Shown: positions 23,787 through 35,525 of the stretch, one piece after another | Layout of the letters: every line of letters begins with the position of its first letter | Numbering within the stretch: the first letter of the stretch is position 1 | Source: Diospyros lotus | Taxonomy: Eukaryota; Streptophyta; Magnoliopsida; Ericales; Ebenaceae | Length of the DNA stretch: 64,000 bases | Reading direction: 5' to 3' | Assembly: GCF_014633365.1 (NCBI RefSeq) | Contig: NC_068352.1 | Span: forward strand, 4,270,393-4,334,392 | Notes under the pieces: model-generated | The model's input: only the letters and a program-made list of their open reading frames with translations | What the model was told of the DNA's origin: nothing | The model's database searches: none | Program-made: the position numbers and the translations under genes

Positions 23787-24590
23787 ACACGTACAACGCC
23801 TCAAATGGTGCCATCCCAATACTGGCCTAGGAGCTATTATTGTAGGCAAACTCTACTAGCGACAAATGGTCATCCTAGCTCCCATGGAAATCCAGTACAC
23901 AGGCGCGGAGCATATCCTCCAAAGTCCGTATGGTTCGCTTTGACTGCCCGTCAGTCTGAAGGTGGAAAGCTGTACTGAAAGTCAACTGGGTCCCCATAGC
24001 ATTCCGTAACGCCTCCCAAAATCGTGAGGTAAATCGAGAATCCATGTCTGACATAATACTAGCTGGTACTCCATGCAGTCTCACCACCTCATCAATATAT
24101 AACTTGGCTAGTCGATGAATAGGATAGGTCTTCTTGACAGGTAAGAAGTGCGCTGATTTAGTCAATCGATCAATAATCACCCATATCGAATCGAATCCCC
24201 GATTAGAACGCGGCAATCCTGAGACGAAATTCATAGCTATGCGCTCCCATTTCCACTCCGGCACAGATAAAGGTCGTAACAATCCCGCGGGCCTCTGGTG
24301 CTCAGCTTTGACTTGCTGGCACACCAAACACCGTGAGACAAACTCTGCTACGCTATTCTTCATGCCGCTCCACCAATATTGGCGCCGTAAGCCCTGATAC
24401 ATCTTCGTCGCCCCAGGGTGGATAGTATAGGGAGAACGATGAGCCTCCTCTAGGATCCTCTGCCTGATATCACTGTCATTCGGCACACAAATCCGCCCAA
24501 GGAACAATAGCAAGCCATCGTCCCTCTTGATGTACCCCAATGGACCAAATCTCTCCATATCAGCCATGATCTCGCCAAGCTCCACATCCT
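23787..24590 (-). pseudogene. Tekay-like integrase (catalytic residues mutated)
   Basis: Integrase of the outer element. The zinc-binding domain reads H...H...CLVCQQ. In the catalytic core the first aspartate position reads MNFVSGLP instead of MDF, the second is kept (SDMDSRF), and the glutamate position reads GQSKRTI instead of GQSERTI. Two of three catalytic acids are therefore lost. A TAG at 23870-23872 sits where Trp is expected. Recognisable integrase (HLSLVEFAYNN, then GMAPFEALY) continues past it to about 23790, where it is cut by the deletion junction with the LOG-like ORF. Confidence 0.88.
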
Positions 24591-24717
24591 GTCGCTATCG
24601 ATCGCGAATCAGATCGTCTAGATTTGAATGGATACTCATGGCAGCACAATAGAGTGTATGATTGTCTGATGCCACTGAGATAGTAAGATCACTCATGTGC
24701 TCCAATAAGAACCACTC

Positions 24718-25308
24718 CTACACCATCATAGTTGCAACTGATGCTCCACGACGAGTCAATGCATCTGCAACCACATTAGCTTTACCTGGGTGATAGAGGA
24801 TCTCACAATCGTAATCTTTAAGCAGCTCTAACCAACGGCGTTGTCTCATATTGAGTTCCCTCTGTGAAAAGAGGTACTTGAGGCTCTTGTGATCCGTGTA
24901 AATTTGGACTCTCTCACCATAAAGATAATGCCTCCAAATCTTCAAGGCAAACACTACGGCCGCTAACTCTAGATCATGTGTAGGGTAATTCTCTTCGTGC
25001 CTCTTTAACTGTCTGGATGCATACGCGTTCACCCGGTCGTCTTGCATCAAAACGCACCATAGTCCTGCATATGAAGCATCACTGTATACAGTAAATAACT
25101 TACCACTCCTGGGTATCGTCAGTACTGGCGCCGAAGTCAAACGCCGCTTCAACTTCTGGAAGGATCTCTCGCAAGACTCGTCCCAAATAAAGTTGACGCC
25201 TTTCCTTGTCAACTTCGTCATGGGTGATGCAAGTTGTGCGAAGCCTTCTATGAACTGTCGATAATACCCGGCAAGGCCAAGAAAACTCCGAATCTCTGTC
25301 ACTGTCAT
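24718..25308 (-). pseudogene. Tekay-like RNase H
   Basis: Connection and RNase H part of pol. [15 protein letters not shown] opens the block. RNase H then reads [35 protein letters not shown] and [11 protein letters not shown], ending VVADALTRR. Open for 196 codons, but separated from both neighbours by stops or shifts. Confidence 0.88.
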
Positions 25309-25401
25309 CGGTCTCGGTCAATCCATCACGGCTCTAGTCTTCTCTGGATCTACTGAGATACCCTCATCTGAGACCACGTGTCCCAAGAATACAACTCGGG
25401 T

Positions 25402-26060
25402 CTACCAAAATTCACATTTAGAAAACTTGGCATACATCTGCTCCTCTCTGAGCTTCTGCAGAACCACGCTCAGATGCGCCTCGTGTATCTCAAGGCTCGG
25501 TGAGTAGACTAGGATGTGGTCAATAAAAACTATGACAAAAGAATCCAAATATTCCTTGAACACCCTATTCATCAAATCCATAAACACTGCAGGGGCATTG
25601 ATCAGCCTAAATGGCATGACCACAAACTCGTAATGGCCGTAACGTGTACGAAATGCGGTCTTCGCAATATCCTCATCTCTGACCCGCACCTGATGATAAC
25701 CTGACCGCAAATCTATCTTGGAGAACATCGATGCACCACGCAATTGATCTAGTAAATCATCTACACGGGGTAGGGGTACTTATTCTTAATTGTTACCTGA
25801 TTAAGCTATCAGTAATCTATACACAGTCGCATAGACCCGTCTTTCTTACACACAAGTAATACTGGAGCCCCCTATGGTGATGTGCTCGGTCGAATGAATC
25901 CCCTTTCCAAAAGATCTTGCAACTGTACTTTGAGTTCTTTCAATTTATTGGCAGCCATACGGTAAGGAGTCTTGGAAATAGGATGCGTACCTGGCATCAG
26001 ATCGACTGCAAAATCAATCTCCCGATGCGGTGGTACTCCCGGCAACTCATCTGGGAACAC
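25402..26060 (-). pseudogene. Tekay-like reverse transcriptase (active site changed)
   Basis: The N-terminal part at 25872-26060 begins [16 protein letters not shown] and ends at a stop after [10 protein letters not shown]. The core at 25402-25743 has [12 protein letters not shown] and [15 protein letters not shown]. The catalytic centre reads [10 protein letters not shown]: the second aspartate of the usual DD pair is His, which should abolish polymerisation. MPFRLINAP also differs from the usual MPFGLTNAP. Confidence 0.9.
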
Positions 26061-26072
26061 ATCTGGAAAGTC

Positions 26073-26990
26073 TCACAGCACAGGATAGGTAGCCAACTCC
26101 TTCTTCTCCCTAGCTATCACGATCACAAATGCAAAATAGGCTTCACACCCACGTCGTATAAGCCTCTCGGCGTGCGTAACCGATATCATCGGCGTAGTCA
26201 CCACTGGCTTCACACCTCGGAATGTCACGATTGGTCTCCTCGGGTGCTCAAATGAAATCACCTTCCGACGACAATCAACTCGAGCATAGTGTCGTGAGAG
26301 CCAATCCATACCCAACAGTAAATCAAAATCTTGGATCGCCAAAATAATAAGATCCCCCAAAAATACCTGGTCGTTAATCCCTATCTCGCAATCCCTAACC
26401 ATCCCACTCCCCATCAATACCGTCCCTCTTGGTGTTGAAACAGACAAATCATATAGTAAGGGGGTACACGGGATCGGGATTTTATGTAACAAATGGGGTG
26501 CTATAAAAGAGTGGGTAGAACCTGTATCAAATAAGGCACGTACATCGTGGCCATGAAGAGAAATTATACCTTGTACCGTATCACTGCCTTCAGTTGCCTC
26601 GGCGACTGTCACTGTAAGTGCCTTCCCTTGCATTTGAACCCTCTCTGTGGGCCCTGGGCGCTGTGCTGTTGGTAGGGGTAGTGGTGCTACTAGACCCTGT
26701 GCCCTCGGTGTAAACTGTCTCTGAGCTGGTCTAGGCCCTACACCTCCCGTCCGTGGCCCTCCAATCTGTGGTGGCTGGGTGCACACATTCGCCCGATGGC
26801 CTCTCTGTCCACAACGAAAGCAAATAATATCCTGCCCTGTGGCTGGTGTAGCTAGTGGGGCCGGTATAGCTGGTCTAGGCCCTTGTGGACAGTCTCTCTT
26901 CAAATGTCCCGGTTGACCACAGTGATAACACACGTCCCGACATACATCCTGGCACTGACCCGCATCCCATTCTCTTCTTACTGCTACTCC
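26073..26990 (-). pseudogene. Tekay-like zinc knuckles and aspartic protease
   Basis: Two CCHC zinc knuckles lie in tandem: CYHCGQPGHLKRDC and CFRCGQRGHRANVC. A Pro/Gln-rich linker follows, then the protease with the catalytic LFDTGSTHSFI and DLLLGMDWL. The gag frame upstream is one frameshift away, in the segment of about 26960-27010. Confidence 0.88.
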
Positions 26991-27810
26991 CTGCGTCCTT
27001 CATGACTGACTGATCTGATCGAGCCTCTAATCGGTCCCTCTCCATTACGTGGGCCCGCTGTACAGCTGTAGGAAAGTCGGGTGCCTCGATACCAGCCATG
27101 GCGTGGCGAATCTCTGGTCGCAATCCCCTCTGAAACTTGCTGACTCTGCGAGACTCAGGGGTCACTAACTCTGGAGCATAACGAGATAATGCTACGAACT
27201 CAGTCTCGTACTGTGTAACTGTCTTGCTCCCCTGTTGTAAATCAATAAACTCGAACATCTTCCGCTCTCTAACCCAAGCCTGTACATAAGTTTCATTGAA
27301 CGCCGCGACAAACTGTGTCCATGTCGGGCCCCCATCACCATATTGCTGTCTGGTGGTCTTCCACCATCGCTCGGCGTCACCCCGCAACAGAAAGGTCCCC
27401 AGTCGAACCCTATGGGCCTTTGCACAGCTTATAGATCGCAAATGCTTCTCCACAGCTAGTAGCCAATCCTCGGCCTCTACCATGTCGGCGCCTCCACTAA
27501 ACTCTGGTGGACGTAGGGCCTTAAAATCTTTAAGCAATGCAGCACCAGAACTATCTCCTGCTCTTAGAGTACCTGAATGTGACGCTTGGGCCGTAGCGGT
27601 CCTACCATCATGACTGCGCTCCTGACGTAACTGAGATGCCGTCAGTACGTCTATGGTCTGTAGAAAACCTGTCAATGTCTCCTGCATGTCCGGAGGCCCT
27701 GACTGTCTCTCATCTCCTGTATCTGTCGCCTGTACCTCGGGAGTAGGAACAAGGTGCCCTTTACCTCGCGTCGGTGGTCTACCACGACCTCGTCCGCGAC
27801 GTGCGTCCAT
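26960..27810 (-). pseudogene. Tekay-like gag
   Basis: Capsid gene. I choose the start at 27810 because MDARRGRGRGRPP is the usual basic gag beginning and lies about 135 bp inside the LTR; the frame is open further upstream without conserved residues. The capsid core has AEDWLLAVEKHL, GDAERWWKT, WTQFVAAFNETY and FEFIDLQQGSKTV. The frame runs out of register just before the zinc knuckles. Confidence 0.85.
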
Positions 27811-27930
27811 GAGTCCTACATAACCAAAATTAATTAGAACGCATTTCAAAATAACAGACACGACCTAACACTTTAACTCTACCTAACAGCCTTGGTGTAC
27901 AGTTACTTGTCCCCCAAATTGACTCAATGA

Positions 27931-27943
27931 CGCTCTGATACCA
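27931..27943 (-). promoter_or_regulatory. Primer-binding site of the Tekay-like element (tRNA-iMet type)
   Basis: The minus strand reads TGGTATCAGAGCG, matching the 3' end of initiator methionine tRNA used to prime reverse transcription. It lies 4 nt from the LTR border at 27948. Confidence 0.92.
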
Positions 27944-27947
27944 ACAT

Positions 27948-30208
27948 TGTAAGCACCCCCGTCCGGATATCCCAACCACCTAGTCTATCCGAACGAAAGC
28001 GCTTACATAAGGGAAGAGAAATAGACATAAGACAAAAATACCCTGGCATGCATACATACGAAAACTATAACAACGGAAGCAAAACAATATACATGCACGC
28101 CCACAAGTACCCCGCTGGAACAGCGGTCACGGAGTATATAAATACACACAAACCCTGTGCCAATGAGTAGGAAATACAAGGGACAACTCGGCACAGTAAA
28201 AAATGAGAGTCAGAACTCCTAACAAAACATCAGATAAGACGGGGGTAGCTAACTGTACACCCTACCGACACGGCTGGCTGTTAGGTGGCGCGGTCCTCGC
28301 CCTCGACCTTTGCTTTACCCTTACCTGGAATGATGGAAAGCAAGGTAAGTCGCAAGACTCAGCAAGTTTATATGAAAAGGAAGGCTGTAAATGAAACAGA
28401 AAAGGAGATCACTCCAAATATAAACTCACATGTCCACACAAGCTATGTGACGCAACAACGCAACAGTGTCGCATAGTAAAAACACATACCGGTCCTTGGG
28501 GCCCACATAAAACACCTGGCACCCAAGTCTCATACCAACCTGTCGCTGCCCTGAAAGGCAACATAGATCTCCAACAAACCTGTACGCACTGTCCCGGGTC
28601 GGTACTCCCGTCATCCGTTCATGTCGGTACTCCCGACACTCGAGCCATAGGCTCCCTCGAAACGGTACTCCCGTCCGAGAACTAAATACTACCAGTAACC
28701 ATGCAATGCATATAAAATGCAATGACGTAATGAGCATCAACGTGATATAAGGCACCCATACATTCAGGTATCAGGCCATGCTCCGCCCATATAGTAAATC
28801 ACACGCAATGCATATGCCCGTGCTGGATGCAACCTGACCAAGCTAGAATGTCCGTGATCAAGCATAACCAAATCATGATAAACCCAATATGCAGTTCGTA
28901 CCCATGTGCATACCAAACCATGCAACAAGAATAAAATATAACCAGGCATGCTATAATCACATAACGGTAGAGCTAGTCAGCAGTGCCTGGCACCGGTTAG
29001 CGGTCCGTGACTAGGAGAGACCAGCTGACGGCCTAAGATACATCGTGCAACAGTCACACCGTCATCGAACAACCGATCATTGCCCCCACTGCACAACCGT
29101 TCTAGCCAATAAACAACTAAAAATTCAATAATAATACCTGACAGCTAAGAACCTAACCCCGGGTGAGTACGACATCATTCCCATAGGCTTGGGGTGGTAC
29201 AAACCCCCATAGGCAACCAATGAATAAAACCATCGAAAGCAGATTAATAAATTAAATTTTAAAACAAACCGTTTAAATTTCATAATTTATTAATAGCCGA
29301 AACCAACGAAGGGAGGTCAAATAAATTGACAACGAAAGAATTGATAATGAGGGTATAAAGAACTTGCCTTTCCGAAGATATCCTTAGGCTCGTTTTGACC
29401 AAACGTAGTCAAAATTATACAAACTGCAATATCCCAATTATTTGACAAAATTAATAAAATTGGGTTCTAAACAAAATTTCGACCGCACAAAATATTAATT
29501 ACTAGCTTGTCTACATACCTGGAAAATTAAATCGCTGATTAACCTCGATTTAATCTAGATTTAAGCTGCAATTTCTCTCAAATTCACGTCGTGCGCACTG
29601 CTCCCTTTTCTGTAATTTTTTTGCTGTTCATTTGCACAAAATCATGCTCGAAATCGGGCTTAAATTCGGCCAAAATGAGCAGGGGGAGCGCCACGTGGCA
29701 GCGCTGGAGCGGTTGCTGGGGAGGCCACCGCCTCAATCAAAACGACGTCGTTTTGACGTCTAGCGCCTAAATTAAATCAGCCAAAAATCCTCCCTCGCGC
29801 GCGCAGCCCCCGTGAATCGATCCCTCGCCCGCTGCTTGGCCGCCTCGCGCGCGACCGCTCGTGCCCGCACGCCTTCTTCAACCTATATAGAACTTAAGTT
29901 ATATTTAAGGCGACTGTTGGCCTTTTTCGTAATTCACGTCAACACCCCCAAACTTCCATAAATTACACTCACACCCCCTATACTAATTACAGTAACGCCC
30001 GAAACTTCTAAAAATCACACAATTTAATTTGTTTTAATTTTTTCTCTAATTTCAGAAATTCCTAAAATAATTAATCAATTACTTTAATTTCTTATTTCCT
30101 TAAAATCTCATAATTTATTTTTATTTAATCACAACAAATTATTTTGATATTTATTTTAAATCAAATTACCTCAAAATTAAATTAAATTGCCATTTTCGAG
30201 GCATTACA
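27948..30208 (-). repeat. 5' LTR of the Tekay-like element, 2261 bp
   Basis: Starts TGTAAGC (27948) and ends GGCATTACA (30208). Contains three copies of GGTACTCCCG (28601, 28626, 28664), a perfect 20-bp palindrome at 29737-29756, a GC-rich leader at about 29670-29880, and an AT-rich outer end. A related but diverged solo copy lies at 40703-43321 on the other strand. Confidence 0.93.
29737..29756. promoter_or_regulatory. Perfect palindrome with ACGTC core in the Tekay-like LTR
   Basis: TCAAAACGACGTCGTTTTGA, a perfect 20-bp palindrome. TGACG/ACGTCA is the core of as-1-like bZIP sites. Related palindromes occur at 41108-41139 and 51058-51079 in other elements. Confidence 0.6.
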
Positions 30209-30213
30209 GGTAC

Positions 30214-31887
30214 CAAAATACAAGACACTAACACTAAACTCTTAACTAAAAACATAACCCAATAACACAATGGAATACCATCGAACAGAGCAAGGCCAAG
30301 AGGGAGCAAGAACCATGAAGCAGAAATGCAGGGCCAAGCATCTGTTTAGCTGGGCGAACTGCTCTATCTCCCTCCACCTTCATCTACAACCGTCTTGTTG
30401 GATAAGAGTTGTAATTCCTGGATCTCATTGCTAGGACGACAGAGCACCCATGGAGCAGTATATTAGACCTAACAAACTTTGGCTCGAAACAAAGAGCAAG
30501 GATCTTCAATAGACCTCAGCTGGAACAAGAATGGGTCTAGAACTTACAAACCTCAACTGAATGCTTAAACTCTTAGAGGTCTTAGGGGATAAAGAGGTGG
30601 TCAATACGTTTGCGTTTGTTCCTCCGTGTCTGCAACTTGTCTTCTTCAACTGATTTCCTCTTCCTCTGCTTGTGGTCAGGCCTCTTTCGATTTTGAGATG
30701 GTTGTTGTGGGGGAGAGATGGCAAGAGTGGTTGGCCGAAATCGATTGCCATTTCAATTAGCAAATCAACTCATTGTTTTTTTATTTATTTAAGGTTAGAT
30801 TAAACCAGCTCAATTTTAACAAACTAAGTTGACTATTACTAAATATAGAAGCAATTTGGTTGAAGTCCAATTTTAAGTTGGGTGTTGAGCTCGTAAATCT
30901 TTGTGTGATGGCCTTCGGTTTCTTGGTCATTGGTCTAAAGGAAAAGAGCTGATAATGTTAGTTCGAATTACTTGTAGTAGTTGTCTTGAGTATTGGATGG
31001 TTGATTCGAATTGCTTGTAGTAGTTGTCTTGAATATTGAATAGTTGATGGGTTGACTCTGATCGACTTAAAAGGTAATATTTTTCTCTATAGTTGCTATG
31101 AAAAAAAAAAAAGAAAAAACTCAATTTTGGATCCTCCATTTGAATAGTAAATTCAATTAAAATTTTCTTGTGCCAAAATAGAGTGATTTGTACATGTTAA
31201 TTATTAACCATGATTATTTGCATGAACTTGTATCGATGAATGAATAATTTTATCTTTTATAATATTATTTGCATGGATTTAGTTCCGACTACTTGCGGTG
31301 CCTGATGATGGCGAGAGAAAGAGAAACAAAAGAGGGAAAGAATGGAACGCATGCATGAAAAAGAGGGCATTTTGAAAAATTTAACGATCATTGTTTGATC
31401 GTAAAGGGCAAATTGATACAACTTTTAATTGTCAGGGGTATTGAATGTAAATTTGTTATTATTGGTTTAGTGTAACTATGGAAGTGATGACCTGGAAAAA
31501 TTTCTAATGAATTAGGATTCTTAAGATGTTAAATCTGTTGTTACTTTTTATATCTAATGAGCATAGGGACATGTTTTACATTAATTAGAGATAAGAGTGT
31601 CCTTGGAGTATATATATTATAAGGTCCAAGTTTAGGCACATTTAAGAGAAATCATTCTTGAAATACAATCAAATGATAATGATATCAAGAATTATTGTTT
31701 TGTCCGATGGTAATTATTGAATATGAGCCTCTTGCAATGTGATGAAGGCAATAGCTAAATCATAAATCATAAATAATTTATTTTCTTAACAAGAAGTATG
31801 ATATTTTTTTTATCATCATTTTATTTATAAGTTTTTGTCATGAAGTTTTTCTAGTGCTGATATGATTGTTTTTTTTTTTTTTAATTA
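30214..31887. other. Intergenic DNA, no gene seen
   Basis: Moderately complex sequence at 30214-30780, then AT-rich. An 85-codon minus-strand ORF (30506-30763) has no recognisable domain. Contains the 43-bp tandem repeat listed next. Confidence 0.5.
30962..31047. repeat. 43-bp tandem duplication
   Basis: Unit starting TTCGAATTACTTGTAGTAG at 30962 recurs as TTCGAATTGCTTGTAGTAG at 31005. Confidence 0.85.
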
Positions 31888-32061
31888 AAAGATCACTAAG
31901 GCCCTGATGGCCAATTTTTTTTTTTTTTTGGAAAAAGATATTCTTTCCACCCAATTTTTCATTTGTGTAATGTTTGACGGCCAAAATTTTCCAGGCAACT
32001 CATTTTCCAATTTCTTGTCATGTGATTACTTTTTTCTTCAAATCATGAAAACCATTTTCCT

Positions 32062-32095
<34 letters not shown>

Positions 32096-32993
32096 GGGGG
32101 GAGAGGAGTTTCGATTTTCCAAACAATTGAAGTAGCCAACCCACTGTGCTCCGTCTTCATCTCTTTTAATTTCCCTTGGAAGAAGATCTACAACGAGAGA
32201 GGGACATAGAGCAAATGAGAAGGAGGGCAAGTGAGTGAGAGATAGAGAGGGCGAGCGAATAGGTTAACGACAGTGAGTGGAGAGGCAGTTTTCTAGAAAT
32301 ATATATGTATGTGTGCGTATATATATATGTGTATTTGTGTGCGAATGAGATGGAAGGTGAGCGAGCAAGAGAGAAAGTGAGCGAGCGAGTGGGTCGGCGA
32401 TAGTGAGCGATGGCGTTGAGCGGGGAGGCAGCTTTCCTGTATGTGTGTATATATATATATATTTGTGTATGTATCTGTATATATATATATATGTATATAT
32501 ATGTCTGTGGGGGATGTGTATGTGGGATTGTATGATTGTGTATATGTCTGCGTGATTGTGTAAAAAATCATGTAAAAATTAGTAAGTTTGGAAAACAAAA
32601 AATTTTTAATTTTGTGAGTTGATTTCATTGGGGAAATAATTTAGTTAATCTAAAATAGGTTATTATTTTGATTTTTTTTTTTTTGCATACGATTCAATAT
32701 TTTTTAATATATTTTCACTATTGAATTCCATGAAAAATGTGTCATTTTTCATGAAAAATAATGCCTATCAAACATAAAATGTCAGGAAAATAATTAAATT
32801 CTATAGAAAATATTATCAATCAAACATCAAAAAATAAAAAATAATATCATTTTCCAAGTAGAAATTATACCAATCAAATAACTTAAATTTTTAATTTTTA
32901 AAAATTTATTTTCTCTAGAATTTAATTCTCTGAAATTTATTTTCTTTTCACGCAAATTCTACCCTTGCAATCAAACACACCTTAAGTTCGAAT
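31888..32993. mobile_element. Possible non-autonomous DNA transposon with microsatellites
   Basis: CACTAAGGCCCTGATGG at the left, and CAATCAAACACACCTTAAG at the right, resemble imperfect inverted termini of hAT-type MITEs. The inside holds a GT run (about 32061-32087), TA-rich runs, and two diverged copies of a GAGCGAG...GGAGGCAG segment (about 32220-32295 and 32350-32435). No flanking duplication could be confirmed, so borders are tentative. Confidence 0.35.
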
Positions 32994-33029
32994 TGTGAAA
33001 ACAATCTTTTTATTGATGGGATGATAGAT

Positions 33030-34607
33030 ACACATATACAGTAAAATAGTTAACAAGTCAAATTCAAAATTGTTATGAAATACACAATCCTAGATTAAGA
33101 GAGACAATATCAACGTATCTCTCCGACATCTTGAGAACAATCGTTATCACTCCCGACACAAGATGGTCAACATCAACACAGGTACCTGACTTATCACAAT
33201 CACGTCAAAGATTATGTTTCTACTAAAAAGCATCTCGGAGACATTACCCATGTCCAACACATATGCCAATGCCACAACCACAACATGCATCATTTAAAAC
33301 CAACATTTTCATGAACACAATTTAAAGCACAAAGTTCAATGTACATGTAAATAACCACTTTGGATAAACCATTCACTTGAAAATAACCTATCACAGGTCA
33401 AATCATTTGTATAAAACAAATCAAGTTTCTTGGGTTGAACTACTCAAAATAAATAGAGTTATAGGGCGGACACTCACAAGTCAAAGTTAAGTTTTTCGGT
33501 AGAACAATCACCTCAAATATAATTCAGGATGCTTCGAATAATGTGTCAAGTCTCAATTTTCATGCCAAACCTCAAGTAATCACACTAATGTTCAATCTTG
33601 AGTCTCAACAATCCCTTGGCATCATATTTATTCAAAAGAATATCAATATCTATTTTTCTCAATTTTTATAACTTTCTTCCTATTTTCTCCTTATTATATT
33701 TTAAAATAAATATGTATTCAAATCTTTTCCCAAATATCTTTATACCAAAATTCCTAAAATATTTTTTTAAGAATATAAAAAATTCCAAAACTCACCTTAA
33801 CTTAGCTTTTAAAGCCTCCTTGATGTGCATGCCCGAATAATTTCTTTCCTAATTCCAAGCTCCCGACCATCTTCACTTGCTGCCTTCATTTGACTATTGC
33901 CATTTGCTTGCTCCCCTTCTCATTTCTCCACCTATATATAGCCATCCATTTGCACAAAGCTTAACCATTAAGCTTTCTATCCCACTTCACAAATCTTAGC
34001 CATTAAGCTTTCCATCACATTTCACAAAGCTTAACCATTAAGCTTTTCATCCCACTTGCACATATATATGTATAACTTATATATATATTATACCAATAAA
34101 ATATAGAAATTTACACATTTAAATTCCAAATTTTCTCTTAATTCCACTCGGGCAATTCTTTAATTACATTCTCAAACATCAAATTAATTTGAATTACAAT
34201 ACTTAAAATGCAAAACTAATAACTCAATGCTTACTTGATAAGAACGATTTCTCCCCCGTGCCCTCACGGGACTCTTGTTTCATCCCGAAACCACTTCAGG
34301 GTTAATCCTTACACAAAATCGGAGCCCCCTCAAGGTTCCGTTAACTTTTCGAAAGTCCTCTACAACGATTCGATTTTTCAGTCTGAATCATTGCTGTATC
34401 GAAAACAATCTCGATTTTGATTTCTTTTAATACCATAAATCCTATCTCGGGATGCTCACCAATACCATATCATTTTGCTTAGACATCAATGTTTCAGGGC
34501 ATTCCTTGTGGTTGATTTGACAACTTATTTTTACTATCAAGCCAATTTTCAGTATTTTAAACTCATCTAAATTACGTGACAATCTTATGCCGAAATAGGG
34601 TATTACA
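33030..34607 (-). repeat. Family B LTR fragment, minus strand
   Basis: Read on the minus strand from 34607 it begins TGTAATACCCTATTTCGG, then follows the LTR at 61710 (shared GATAGGATTTATGGTATT) and the solo LTR at 37514. In plus-strand reading, TGCCAATGCC and ACATGCAT near 33262-33290 match the reverse complement of about 39550-39600. A CTATATATAGCC word near 33930 is the likely TATA region. The lower border and target duplication could not be fixed. Confidence 0.7.
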
Positions 34608-35030
34608 GGAGGACTGTATTTTCTCATGTTCCCTTAGCAGAAAAGTTCAAGCGGTTCATGAAAACGTCAAGTAAAAGTTGCACAAATAACAAGTATAAGG
34701 CGATAGCTGACAAGCATAGGAAGCATAAGGTATTTGAGATTGAAAATGAAGTCATGATATTCTTGAAGAAGGAACGGATTCCAACAGGAAAGCAAAACAA
34801 GCTCAAGCCAAAGAAGTATGGTCCTTACAAGATTACGAAGAAGATTGATGATAATGCTTATGTTGTGGATTTATTTAATCATATGGGTATTTTCAAAACC
34901 TTGAATATTGCTAATCTTTCTTTGTATTTGCTGGATGTTGAGTTGTCATACCCGAATTATAATTCGAGGACGAATTCTTCTCAAGTGGAGGTGAATGATG
35001 CAGTCATTAATCAAGACCTAACCTAAGGTG
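34608..35030 (+). pseudogene. Gypsy integrase C-terminal fragment
   Basis: The ORF at 34658-35026 ends a Ty3/gypsy integrase: ADKHRKHKVFEIENEVMIFL, KLKPKKYGPYKITKKI, NAYVVDL and the tail YNSRTNSSQVE. This arrangement is seen in chromoviruses of the Reina type. The rest of pol is absent: the fragment abuts the family B LTR at 34607. Confidence 0.8.
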
Positions 35031-35525
35031 GAGCCGACCACGCCGAAATAGTAACTCCAGAACAGTATTTTAATACTTTATAAGTTGTAGGATTTTACTT
35101 GATTAAGGATTCTATTTCATGTTTGATTACGATTTATTTTTATTAGAATTCTAGTTGAATTTTACTTAGAATTTATTTCTATTAGGATTCTAGTTGACTT
35201 TTACTTAGATTTTATTTTTATTAGGATTCTAATTAGATAATTTTATTCTAGTTGGATTTTAGTTACAAATATTACATAGATTTGGATTAGTGAAACACTA
35301 TAAATATGTAATTAAGTTTTTGTCAATACAAATTTTAGCCACCTATTTGAGTATCCTTAACAAAACAATCTTATTTTTGTGTATTCTTGAAAGACAAACT
35401 TCGGCCATTGAAATTTATTCTTTCAAAGGTTTATTTTACTGTGTTTTTTTTTCACACATGCGCTACACGTTGCGTTAAGTAATCAAAAGGTTCAAAGTCT
35501 AGAGACGCGGGTGCAAAATTTTAAA
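35031..35525 (+). repeat. Probable 3' LTR of the gypsy fragment, with internal 45-bp-type repeats
   Basis: Follows the integrase end. TTATTAGGATTCTAGTTG-type words occur four times between 35100 and 35260 at about 45-bp spacing. TATAAATA at 35299-35306 is a likely TATA box. Exact LTR borders are not resolved. Confidence 0.5.

Larger units (their letters stand above)
15284..30213 (-). mobile_element. Ty3/gypsy element, Tekay-like, with target-site duplication (nested and deleted)
   Basis: Complete outer boundary of one insertion on the minus strand. GGTAC at 15284-15288 is repeated at 30209-30213. Between them the element begins and ends with TG...CA LTR termini (15289 and 30208). Reading from high to low coordinate: 5' LTR, primer-binding site, gag, protease, reverse transcriptase, RNase H, integrase, then the start of the 3' LTR. 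A plus-strand Athila-like element occupies 15844 to about 23786. The 3' end of pol, the polypurine tract and about 1.7 kb of the 3' LTR are missing. The LTR pair shows about 28 differences in about 555 aligned positions by eye, nearly all transitions, as expected for methylated DNA. The lineage name is from overall structure and is less certain than the class. Confidence 0.9.

Noticed and set aside
23787..23978. C-terminal part of the LOG-like ORF
   Set aside because: This stretch is the antisense of Tekay-like integrase (its minus strand reads HLSLVEFAYNN), so it is not LOG sequence.
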